From contig JAUWHR010000066.1 of assembly GCA_030605795.1 (NCBI GenBank), positions 1 through 35,295 of the forward strand: 35,295 bases of DNA, in the 5' to 3' direction. Shown one piece after another: positions 8,668 through 15,451 of the stretch. The notes under the pieces were generated by a model. The model saw only the letters and a list, made by a program, of their open reading frames with translations. It was not told the origin of the DNA and searched no databases. The DNA comes from Anaerolineae bacterium. GTDB taxonomy: Bacteria > Chloroflexota > Anaerolineae > Anaerolineales > E44-bin32. The translations under genes were made by a program, and so were the position numbers. Numbering within the stretch: position 1 is the stretch's first letter; the number at the start of each line of letters is the position of its first letter.

Positions 8668-9955
8668 CGACCACTTCCGCTTTAATCAATTCCACGTCGC
8701 CCATCCATGGTCGCAAAACCTCCGGCACCGCCACGCTGCCGTCAGCTTGTTGGTAATTTTCGAGAATAGCGATTACCGTTCGCGGCAGGGCTAACCCAGA
8801 CCCATTCAAGGTGTGGACATGCTCTGCTTTGGCGCCCGGCTCAGGACGATAGCGAACCTCGGCTCGCCTGGCTTGGAAAGTCTCACAATTGGAGCATGAA
8901 CTGACTTCCAACCACTCCCCACAGCCAGGCGCCCACATCTCTACATCATACTTCTTGGCAGCTGTGAAGCCTAAATCCCCAGTTACCATTTCGGCCACCC
9001 GATGGGGAATGTTCAGCGCTCTACAGATGTCCTCAGCATCGTCTACCAGTTGCTCAAATTCCTCATAGGACTCATCTGGCTTGGTAAATTTATACATCTC
9101 CACCTTGTCGAACTGGTGTCCGCGCTTGATCCCTCTCACATCTCGGCCAGCTGAAAATTTCTCGCGCCGGAAACACGGCGTGTAGGCCACGTAGTTCTTC
9201 GGCAACTCGTTCGCTTCTAGGATCTCATCCCGATGCAAGTTGGTTAGTGGAATCTCTGCCGTACCGACAAGCCAGAGGTCGTCCTCGACATCGTGGTAGA
9301 TATTGTCAATGAACTTAGGCAACTGGCCTGCTCCCCACATGCACTCCTCCTTGACGATGAAGGGTAGGTATACCTCGGTGTAGCCGTGCTTTTCAACATG
9401 GAAGTCTAGCATCCATTGGATCAACGCCCGTTGCAGTCGCGATCCTAATCCCAACATCACGTAGAATCGGCTCCCCGATAACTTGACCCCCCGCTCGAAG
9501 TCGAGTATCCCCAATCTGGGACCTAGCTCCCAGTGAGGCAGCGGCTTAAAGCCAAAATCCCTTTCTGTTTTGGGCTCACCTTCCTGGCGAATGACCACGT
9601 TTTCGTTTTCATCAGCGCCCACCGGCACACTCGAATGTGGAAGGTTGGGCACAAGGTACAGGGCTTGTCGAAGCCGATGGCTGACGTCGCGCAGCCGGTC
9701 TTCAAGGTCCGAAATCCGCTCACCAACGGCACGCATCTCATCGATAAGCGGCTGGCGTTGATCCAGATCCTGCATCTGACCAATTTGCTTCGAAGCGACT
9801 TTGCGCTTATGGCGGAGCGCCTCCAACTCTTGCAGGATGTCCCGCCGATCGGCGTCCAATTCAAGGATCTCGTCAATAGGCGCCTCAGCATGCAACTTCC
9901 GTAGGGCTTCCTTCACCTCATTGGGGTGTTGGCGAATATACCGTAAGTCGATCAT
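8660..9955 (-). CDS. serS: Seryl-tRNA synthetase
   Basis: 431 residues, the normal length. The N-terminal 100 residues form the tRNA-binding antiparallel coiled coil (charged heptads after [18 protein letters not shown]). The class II catalytic core follows: motif 2 around residues 257-283 ([20 protein letters not shown]) and motif 3 near the end ([19 protein letters not shown]). The [10 protein letters not shown] serine-site loop is also present. It charges tRNA-Ser with serine, and in selenocysteine users it also charges tRNA-Sec, which is relevant to the selD fusion elsewhere in the window. ATG 9955 follows TGGAGG (9962-9967). Expression is preceded by a complete T-box leader. Confidence 0.97.
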   Translation of the reverse strand: MIDLRYIRQHPNEVKEALRKLHAEAPIDEILELDADRRDILQELEALRHKRKVASKQIGQMQDLDQRQPLIDEMRAVGERISDLEDRLRDVSHRLRQALYLVPNLPHSSVPVGADENENVVIRQEGEPKTERDFGFKPLPHWELGPRLGILDFERGVKLSGSRFYVMLGLGSRLQRALIQWMLDFHVEKHGYTEVYLPFIVKEECMWGAGQLPKFIDNIYHDVEDDLWLVGTAEIPLTNLHRDEILEANELPKNYVAYTPCFRREKFSAGRDVRGIKRGHQFDKVEMYKFTKPDESYEEFEQLVDDAEDICRALNIPHRVAEMVTGDLGFTAAKKYDVEMWAPGCGEWLEVSSCSNCETFQARRAEVRYRPEPGAKAEHVHTLNGSGLALPRTVIAILENYQQADGSVAVPEVLRPWMGDVELIKAEVVDV

Positions 9956-9975
9956 GGCAGGCCTCCAGCTATTAA

Positions 9976-10010
9976 GATCGCCCCCTCATCTGCAGGACGA
10001 GGAGGCGATC
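9976..10010 (-). terminator. T-box-controlled terminator (or sequestering) hairpin
   Basis: GATCGCCTCCTC (9999-10010) pairs with GAGGGGGCGATC (9976-9987) over 12 bp with one G-U pair and an 11-base loop. It shares bases with the antiterminator, so the two are mutually exclusive. The downstream sequence is TTAATAGC, with only two U residues before AAU. That is a poor U tract, so termination may be weak. The serS ribosome site begins only 9 bases after the stem. Confidence 0.75.
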
Positions 10011-10261
10011 GTGGTGCCACCTGCTTTCGCCGCTCCCCATCGGAGCGGCCTCTTAGCGCTATAACGGGCGAACCCGGCCTCCCTTACGGCAGTTTCCTGC
10101 CCCTTCGAGGGCGACGGGCCCCGCATTGGGGCCGGCGGAGAGGATTCCCCCCGCTCCCTCACCGTCTCTCACCAGTCGGCGGCTCTCTGAAAGAAGGAGG
10201 TTGGGGTAGTATGCTCCGCGCACGCCTTTCATTGGCACATACACAGTGCCCCTAAATTGTG
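9976..10261 (-). promoter_or_regulatory. T-box riboswitch (tRNA-Ser sensing) leader of serS
   Basis: Read on the minus strand, Stem I has a basal helix GCGGAG/CTCCGC (10214-10219 with 10135-10140) and an upper helix CCCC/GGGG (10203-10206 with 10149-10152). They enclose an internal loop whose 3' side reads GGAATCCT. UCC at 10142-10144 is the specifier, a serine codon. A Stem III hairpin is at 10029-10049. The antiterminator is GCAGG-[UGGCACC]-ACGA paired with UCGU-CCUGC (10009-10024 with 9992-10000). UGGC in the bulge complements the GCCA end of tRNA-Ser (discriminator G). A competing terminator hairpin uses 9976-10010. Uncharged tRNA-Ser should stabilise the antiterminator and raise serS expression. 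Only the distal Stem I details were not resolved. Confidence 0.93.
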
Positions 10262-10267
10262 GTTTTG

Positions 10268-10295
10268 ATTATATGGGCTGAGCCGGCGAAGTCAA
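10268..10295 (-). promoter_or_regulatory. Promoter of the serS T-box transcript
   Basis: On the minus strand TTGACT (10290-10295) and a perfect TATAAT (10268-10273) are separated by 16 bases. Transcription would start near 10261, exactly where the T-box leader structures begin, giving a leader of about 305 bases. Confidence 0.8.
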
Positions 10296-10325
10296 GCCTA
10301 ATTTTCACCAGGTTCCCTAAGAGCT

Positions 10326-10346
10326 TGAAGCTCGCGGTGAGCTTCA
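10326..10346 (-). terminator. Hairpin just after xdhC
   Basis: TGAAGCTC (10326-10333) and GAGCTTCA (10339-10346) form an 8-bp stem with a 5-base loop, starting 12 bases past the xdhC stop and before the serS promoter. The following minus-strand sequence (AGCTCTTAG) is only mildly T-rich, so it is a weak candidate terminator insulating the T-box unit. Confidence 0.4.
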
Positions 10347-10358
10347 GTTGGAATGGGG

Positions 10359-11438
10359 CTAAAACGAAGATGTTCCACTGCGCACAGCAACAATCTGCGC
10401 CATAACAGCCAGAGCAATCTCCGCGGGCGTTCTGGCGCCAATGTCCAGGCCAATCGGTCCGTGCAGACGGTTGAGGTCCGCCTCAGACAGACCTCCAGCA
10501 AGCAACCGCTGGCGTCGAAGCTCTTGCGTCTTGCGACTGCCGAGCGCACCCACGTAGAACACAGGACTCTGCAGAGCGATCTTCAGCGCCGGGTCATCCA
10601 CTTTGGGATCGTGGGTCAACGTCGAGACAGCGGTCGTGCTTGTTAGTCCGACTTCCGCAAACGCCTTCTCCGGCCATTCTTGGATCAACCGATCGACATT
10701 CGGGAATCTTACTTTGCTAGCAAACGCTCGGCGCGGGTCAACAATCACGGTGCGGTAACCGAGCAGGCCAGCGATCTGGGTAAGCTTCATAGCAATGTGC
10801 ACCCCCCCGACGGCAATTAAGGTCGGCGGAGGCTGGATCAATTCAAGAAAAACCTCGATAGCATCATCCGTCTTTGACTCCCCTTCTGTCGCTCCTTCAA
10901 CACCACGAGAGCTGATAGTAAGCCGGCAGGATGCTCCAGCTACCAGCACACCTCGGGCTTCTTCGGCTGCCTCCAACTCCCATTCGTCACCGGACTCCAC
11001 CACCATCTTTCCGTCATCGAACAGCAAAAATTGATGACCTATCAGATCCACCGGACCCCTCACACACGTCACTACTACCAATGTGCGTTCTGCAATCAGC
11101 GCAGATCGCAAATAGTCATACAAAGCTCGATCAAGCGGCTGGACAAACACCTCAATCGTACCCCCGCATGCCAACCCAACCTCCCAGGCGCGGTCATCTG
11201 CCACACCAAAATGAAGCAACTGCGGTTGACCGGTTTCTAGCACCTCGACGCCCGTCTCAACCACCGCGCCCTCCACACAACCTCCGCTTACAGATCCCGC
11301 GAACATGCCGTCGGGCGTTATCGCCATCTTGGCTCCCACACCACGCGGCGCCGAGCCCCACGTTTGCACCACAGTCGCCAGGGCCACGTCCTTTTTTCCC
11401 ATAAGCCACCGGTCAATATCGGGGATTATGTCTCGCAT
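10359..11438 (-). CDS. XdhC/CoxI-family protein (molybdoenzyme maturation)
   Basis: 359 residues from ATG 11438, which has a perfect GGAGGAATC spacing; the frame is open further upstream to 11570 without a better site. The N-terminal XdhC_CoxI domain shows WGSAPRGVGAKMAI, GSVSGGCVEGAVVE and GLACGGTIEVFVQP. The C-terminal Rossmann domain carries LIAVGGVHIAMKL, a VDPRRAFA segment and YVGALGSRKT. XdhC binds molybdenum cofactor and helps its sulfuration and insertion into xanthine-dehydrogenase or CO-dehydrogenase type enzymes. No such enzyme is in the window, so its client is elsewhere. It is 176 bp downstream of ecfT on the same strand and could be read with the ECF operon. A short hairpin (GCGTT...) lies in that gap. 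Confidence 0.92.
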   Translation of the reverse strand: MRDIIPDIDRWLMGKKDVALATVVQTWGSAPRGVGAKMAITPDGMFAGSVSGGCVEGAVVETGVEVLETGQPQLLHFGVADDRAWEVGLACGGTIEVFVQPLDRALYDYLRSALIAERTLVVVTCVRGPVDLIGHQFLLFDDGKMVVESGDEWELEAAEEARGVLVAGASCRLTISSRGVEGATEGESKTDDAIEVFLELIQPPPTLIAVGGVHIAMKLTQIAGLLGYRTVIVDPRRAFASKVRFPNVDRLIQEWPEKAFAEVGLTSTTAVSTLTHDPKVDDPALKIALQSPVFYVGALGSRKTQELRRQRLLAGGLSEADLNRLHGPIGLDIGARTPAEIALAVMAQIVAVRSGTSSF

Positions 11439-11614
11439 GATTCCTCCAAAGGAGTGGGAGTCCATAATCGCGGGGCGCAACGACGGAATATTTCCGGCGT
11501 ATCGGTCTTGACAGAACTTCCCACAATTCCTAGGCTCACGGTAAGCTCGGGCCAAACCAACACTAGACACTCCATAGATATCGGTCGCGTTCTAACGCAA
11601 CGCGCAGGATTCAC

Positions 11615-12334
11615 CTAGCGAACCAATATCAATGCCAGCAGAGAACTGAGACCCACCGTCAGGATCAACCAATCAAATGCTCCTATCTCTAAGGGAATAA
11701 TGCGACTTCTATCAGGAGAAAAGGCCCGAGCCTCTGCAGAAAGCACTACCTCATCCGCGCGACACAAAGCATTGCCTATAATATTAACCAGCAGCAACCG
11801 AAGTCCACGCCATCGCTGCCGACGTAGCCCTCCTTTCATCCGCAAGCTGCGCCACGCGTTCAAACTCGACTGCCGTAGAAAAGGGAGTAGATTCACCGCC
11901 ACACCCATCGAGAAACCGAGGCCCTCCAATCCAAAGCGCTCCAGCAATCCAGCCACCTCCGCAATATCCACAGAATTGGAGAAGCCCTCCACGGCCACCA
12001 ATACCACCACGGCGCGCAGAACCATCTGTAGCCCAATCAGTAGACCTTCAGACGATACCGCTAATCCCCACAAATTCCAATCAAGCTCGCCCACCCAGAA
12101 AATATTAGCGACGATCAGGAACCCGAACAGCAGTATCCATCGTCGTCGAAATGGCACGCGTAGGGCTGCCGGGTGGAGTAACACGGCAACTCCCAACCAG
12201 GTACCCACCGCGAGGGGTATCCAATTAGGGGGCGCAATCAGGAGCAGACTGATCGACCAAAAGAAGACCACGAGTCGACCCATAGTCCCAACAAGCCGTC
12301 TCACTGGTTCCGCCGATCTTCCCTCGGTGCTCAT
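11615..12334 (-). CDS. ecfT: ECF transporter T component (EcfT/CbiQ family)
   Basis: 239 residues with about 5 membrane segments. The two cytoplasmic coupling motifs of EcfT proteins are visible: AWRSLRMKGG and, about 35 residues later, the SAEARAF motif (an Ala-Arg-x type signature). They dock into the ATPase subunits. Its ATG overlaps the S-component stop by 4 bases (ATGA, 12331-12334). In energy-coupling-factor transporters EcfT joins the ATPases to the substrate-binding S component. Confidence 0.88.
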   Translation of the reverse strand: MSTEGRSAEPVRRLVGTMGRLVVFFWSISLLLIAPPNWIPLAVGTWLGVAVLLHPAALRVPFRRRWILLFGFLIVANIFWVGELDWNLWGLAVSSEGLLIGLQMVLRAVVVLVAVEGFSNSVDIAEVAGLLERFGLEGLGFSMGVAVNLLPFLRQSSLNAWRSLRMKGGLRRQRWRGLRLLLVNIIGNALCRADEVVLSAEARAFSPDRSRIIPLEIGAFDWLILTVGLSSLLALILVR

Positions 12335-12924
12335 CTCTCAGGTCTACCCAGCCTGGCGTATACGCTGCGCCCTACGCTCCAGGCCAACAACCCCGCGGCA
12401 GCACCAATGCCTAAGCGCAAACCTATCAAGGCCAAGATCAGCCATAGTACAGCCGAAGGGTCTATTCCGAGCACCTGGGATCCCTGATCGAGGGTTCGCA
12501 ACCACACGGTGAGTATCCCACTTCCCATGATCAACCCGTGCATTACAAACGGATGAACGAAAGTCCACAGCACGCCAACTGCTCCAGCCATGGTAAACGC
12601 GCCTTGAGAGGGTTTTCTCAAAGCACTCAATACCACCTCGGCCAAGAGTGCTTCAATTACAATCCCCAACAATGGCCAAATAACCACCCCTCCCAGGCTG
12701 AACAATTTGAGCAGTGCGGCGATAAGACCGATGAAAAGCGTCGCTCCTGGCCGGCATACGAACAGACGGCCAATCATGGCAATCGCCAGACCTATCGCCG
12801 TCAGGATTACCCCAGCCATGGGTACTTTCATTACATGGAGAATGGAACCGAAGGACAACTCGACTGCCCCCCACAGAGCGCCAAACACACCAAGGGTAAC
12901 CAGTTCGCGTGTGCTAAATTTCAT
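12331..12924 (-). CDS. ECF transporter S component (substrate unknown)
   Basis: 197 residues from ATG 12924, preceded by GGAGG 7 bases upstream; a TTG two codons earlier is less likely because ATG makes the same ATGA overlap seen throughout the operon. There are about 5-6 hydrophobic segments. The N terminus (FSTRELVTLGVFGALWGAVEL) has the typical S-component opening with small residues in helix 1. The sequence did not match a vitamin-specific S family that I recognise (ThiT, RibU, BioY, CbiM, PdxU and so on). Position between the ATPase and EcfT genes makes the S-component assignment firm even though the ligand is unknown. Confidence 0.8.
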   Translation of the reverse strand: MKFSTRELVTLGVFGALWGAVELSFGSILHVMKVPMAGVILTAIGLAIAMIGRLFVCRPGATLFIGLIAALLKLFSLGGVVIWPLLGIVIEALLAEVVLSALRKPSQGAFTMAGAVGVLWTFVHPFVMHGLIMGSGILTVWLRTLDQGSQVLGIDPSAVLWLILALIGLRLGIGAAAGLLAWSVGRSVYARLGRPER

Positions 12925-14408
12925 CCCCAAGCCTCCCTCGCCTCCACATGGGCATAAGTCTTCTCCTGTTCACTTCGCCTAAACCGACCCTCTAAAGCGA
13001 TCTTACCTTCTTCCATCACGATAACACGCTGAGCATACCGGCACACGAGTTTGTAGTCATGGGTAATGAGCAATATCGTAGTCCCCTTCTGGCTGAGTGT
13101 TGTCAGGAAGTCCATCAACCGCTGCAGATGCCCCCAGTCCTGCCCAATCGTTGGCTCATCGAGCATCAGCAATCTGGGACACAACGAAAGACAAGCTGCC
13201 ATGGCTGTACGCTGCTGCTGGCCGCCCGAGAGCGCCATCAGACGCCTCGACCGAAGATCCACAAGGTCAGCCTCCGCCAAAATCTGTACATGTCGCTCAG
13301 GTTCAAATAGACCGTAGTTCCGCGGTCCAAAGGCGACTTCCTCATTAACCGATTCCGTGAACAGTTGATCTAACGGGTTCTGGAAGAGCAAAGAAATGTC
13401 CAACCCAGGTTGCTTCAGTTCTCCGCCATTGAAACATATCGTTCCCTCCAACGGCTTGAGCAGACCGGCAGCTACCAGAGCCAAGGTTGACTTCCCCGCC
13501 CCGTTATCGCCCACCAGTGCCACGAACTCACCTGGATACAACGTAAGATTTATGTCCTGGATCACCCTTCGACCGCCGTACCCAGCCGAAACCCCTCGCA
13601 TTTCAATCAACGCTGTCAAATCACCACGATGTCGGCTATCCGCGATCACGAGTGACCGCCACGGTTCTGTCGGGTAATCCATTAGCCTACGCAAACCAAG
13701 GTTGCGCCATAAATGCTGATCGGACAAGATGGCGGTCGGCTCGCCATCCGCGATGACGCGCCCCTCGGCCATAAGCAGCACCCGATCAGCCAGTCGAGCG
13801 CCTTCCACCAAACGATGTTCGATCAGCACGATCGTCACCCCATGGCGTTCACGCAATGCTTGAAGCGTCGCCGTCACCTGACGGATTCCATGCATATCGA
13901 GTGAGGCAAATGGCTCATCCAGTACCAGCACCCGAGGTCTCATCGCCAGCGCGGCGGCGATGGCGACCTGCTGCTTCTCGCCGCCAGACAACTCCGACGG
14001 CCTGCGGTCCATGCTTCCCATCAGGTTGGTTGCCGACAGGGCCCAGCTTACCCGTTCCCGGACCTCATCCTTGCTCAAACCAAGATTGCGCGGGCCGAAC
14101 GCGACCTCATCTTCCACCCGTAGATGAAAGAGTTGCGAGGATGGATTCTGAAAGACCGCGCCTACTCGCTGGGCAAGCTCGGCGATCGTATGCTCGCGCA
14201 CGTCCATACCCGCTACATGTACTGCGCCCTCAAATTGCGCCGATATGGCATGAGGGATAAGGCCGGTTAGCACCCGAGCCAGGGTGCTCTTCCCGCAACC
14301 TGAAGGACCAGTCACCAGCACGCACTGTCCGGTCGGGATGTCCAGGGTCACGTCCTGCAAGGCGAACCCGGAATCATAGCGCACGGTCAAGTTGCGCACC
14401 CTGATCAT
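12921..14408 (-). CDS. ECF transporter ATPase, two ABC domains in one chain (EcfA-EcfA' fusion)
   Basis: 495 residues from ATG 14408, which overlaps the upstream stop as ATGA. There are two complete ABC ATPase modules. Module 1 has Walker A GPSGCGKST (34-42), signature LSGGEKQQ (140-147) and Walker B VLVLDEP (160-166). Module 2 has Walker A GDNGAGKST (300-308), signature LSGGQQQ (from 393) and Walker B LLMLDEP (413-419). Both Q loops read FQNP, as is usual in ECF and cobalt-type ATPases. In many bacteria these are separate proteins EcfA1 and EcfA2; here one polypeptide provides both. The protein powers uptake through the T and S components encoded directly downstream. Confidence 0.95.
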   Translation of the reverse strand: MIRVRNLTVRYDSGFALQDVTLDIPTGQCVLVTGPSGCGKSTLARVLTGLIPHAISAQFEGAVHVAGMDVREHTIAELAQRVGAVFQNPSSQLFHLRVEDEVAFGPRNLGLSKDEVRERVSWALSATNLMGSMDRRPSELSGGEKQQVAIAAALAMRPRVLVLDEPFASLDMHGIRQVTATLQALRERHGVTIVLIEHRLVEGARLADRVLLMAEGRVIADGEPTAILSDQHLWRNLGLRRLMDYPTEPWRSLVIADSRHRGDLTALIEMRGVSAGYGGRRVIQDINLTLYPGEFVALVGDNGAGKSTLALVAAGLLKPLEGTICFNGGELKQPGLDISLLFQNPLDQLFTESVNEEVAFGPRNYGLFEPERHVQILAEADLVDLRSRRLMALSGGQQQRTAMAACLSLCPRLLMLDEPTIGQDWGHLQRLMDFLTTLSQKGTTILLITHDYKLVCRYAQRVIVMEEGKIALEGRFRRSEQEKTYAHVEAREAWG

Positions 14409-14926
14409 CGGTACTTTTCCCCTTCTGCCCCCGCGGACACGGAACCCTGGTTCAAGTTCACCACCCCCGCCCATGGCCACCGGTCCAGGGCCTGCGACAA
14501 CAACTCGGGTCGAACGACGACATAGACCTGCGGAACCTGCTGGGCGTCGATCAAGCGCAGTCCCTCCTCTAAGCCCTCCCCCAGAATGAATTCGAGGGGA
14601 CCTATTTCGTCGATAATTACCATATCACAGGGTGGGAGATCGCGTAGCACCTTGTTGGCCCATTCCAGGGTCTCTGGATTAAATTGCCAACATGGAGTCA
14701 CTGATTTGCGGGAGGTCATAGTTTGAGGAAACGCCAGCTGACGGCTCTCCCCAGATATGAGGTCAAGAAGATCGATTCTAACTTTGCGTCCTTCCTCCAT
14801 AATGGAAAGGGATAGTAGGCCTCCGACGGTCATTCCCTCACCTCGAGCCTGCTCCGCAAGCTTGAAACACCAGGTGCTTTTTCCTGAGCCGCTCGGGCCG
14901 GTGATAAGGGTAAGTTTGGTGGTCAT
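14405..14926 (-). CDS. THEP1-like P-loop NTPase of the ECF operon
   Basis: 173 residues. Walker A is GPSGSGKST (10-18). The Walker B region VIIDEIGPLEF is the THEP1 hallmark (DEIGxxE). THEP1-type proteins are nucleoside triphosphatases; related DUF2478 proteins occur near molybdenum transport genes. The stop overlaps the ATPase gene start by 4 bases, so it is the first gene of a tightly coupled four-gene operon. No ribosome site is visible before ATG 14926. A TAGAAT at 14932-14937 lies only 5 bases before the ATG, so the transcript may be leaderless; this is tentative. Its job with the transporter is unknown: processing an imported nucleotide-like cofactor is one possibility. Confidence 0.82.
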   Translation of the reverse strand: MTTKLTLITGPSGSGKSTWCFKLAEQARGEGMTVGGLLSLSIMEEGRKVRIDLLDLISGESRQLAFPQTMTSRKSVTPCWQFNPETLEWANKVLRDLPPCDMVIIDEIGPLEFILGEGLEEGLRLIDAQQVPQVYVVVRPELLSQALDRWPWAGVVNLNQGSVSAGAEGEKYR

Positions 14927-14934
14927 ATTATGTA

Positions 14935-15136
14935 ATTCTACAGTAACTACTCAGGTATCGTCTGGAAAGAGGCAAGCCTACTCACGAAGCGATTTTTGGA
15001 TGTCATTGCGAGTCCTTCGGTACCTCAGGGCCTTCGGCTCCGCGAAGCAATCTCCTGCCTTCAACATGTAATCAACGGTGGAGATTGCTTCGTCACTTCG
15101 TTCCTCGCAATGACAGACTGAGTAGTTACATTCTAC
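14935..15136. mobile_element. MITE-like palindromic element with 7-bp flanking duplication
   Basis: Terminal inverted repeats GTAACTACTCAG (14943-14954) and CTGAGTAGTTAC (15118-15129) match over 12 of 12 bases. Inside, TGTCATTGCGAG (15001-15012) pairs with CTCGCAATGACA (15104-15115), and CGAAGCAATCTCC (15043-15055) with GGAGATTGCTTCG (15080-15092), both perfectly. The direct repeat ATTCTAC flanks the element at 14935-14941 and 15130-15136, as expected for a target-site duplication. No transposase is encoded. TGTCATTGCGAG...GAAGCAATCTC palindromes are common dispersed repeats in several bacterial phyla. The element lies directly upstream of the THEP1/ECF operon and may supply part of its promoter. 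Confidence 0.82.
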
Positions 15137-15274
15137 GATGAATTCCTTATTCGAATGGGAGATTACAAATTCAGTATTCCATATCTAGTCATCGGTAAGA
15201 AAATACCTGCAGGCTGACGTTCGCTTGCAGATTACACAATGGCAAACCCATCCATGACTGAGCGAGCCACACGA

Positions 15275-15329
15275 GCGAGGAATCCCTATGATTCCACTAG
15301 TTAGAAGAACCATCATAGGAATTCCTCGC
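15275..15329. repeat. Second imperfect palindromic repeat
   Basis: GCGAGGAATCCCTATGAT (15275-15292) and ATCATAGGAATTCCTCGC (15312-15329) are inverted copies with one mismatch and a 19-base spacer. The right side continues as CGCAACGCGGCATGGAATGACA, which resembles the outer arm of TGTCATTCC-type palindromes related to the MITE at 14943. It is probably a degenerate relative. The rest of 15137-15404 contains no convincing gene. Confidence 0.6.
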
Positions 15330-15404
15330 CGCAACGCGGCATGGAATGACATTATAAAGAAGGGGATTCCACACAACTCGCCGGGAGCTTTTATGGGATC
15401 CACA

Positions 15405-15429
15405 TACCCGGCGCTGATCGCGCCGGGTA
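15405..15429 (-). terminator. Hairpin after nifJ
   Basis: TACCCGGCGC (15405-15414) and GCGCCGGGTA (15420-15429) form a perfect 10-bp GC-rich stem with a 5-base loop, beginning 23 bases past the nifJ stop. The minus-strand sequence after it has no strong T run (TGTGGATCCCATAAAAG), so it may act as an mRNA 3'-end stabiliser rather than a strong intrinsic terminator. Confidence 0.5.
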
Positions 15430-15451
15430 CATAGAACGGGCGATGTACATC

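Noticed and set aside
10059-10244. 61-codon minus-strand frame upstream of serS
   Set aside because: It lies wholly inside the T-box leader, and its apparent codons are explained by the RNA stems.
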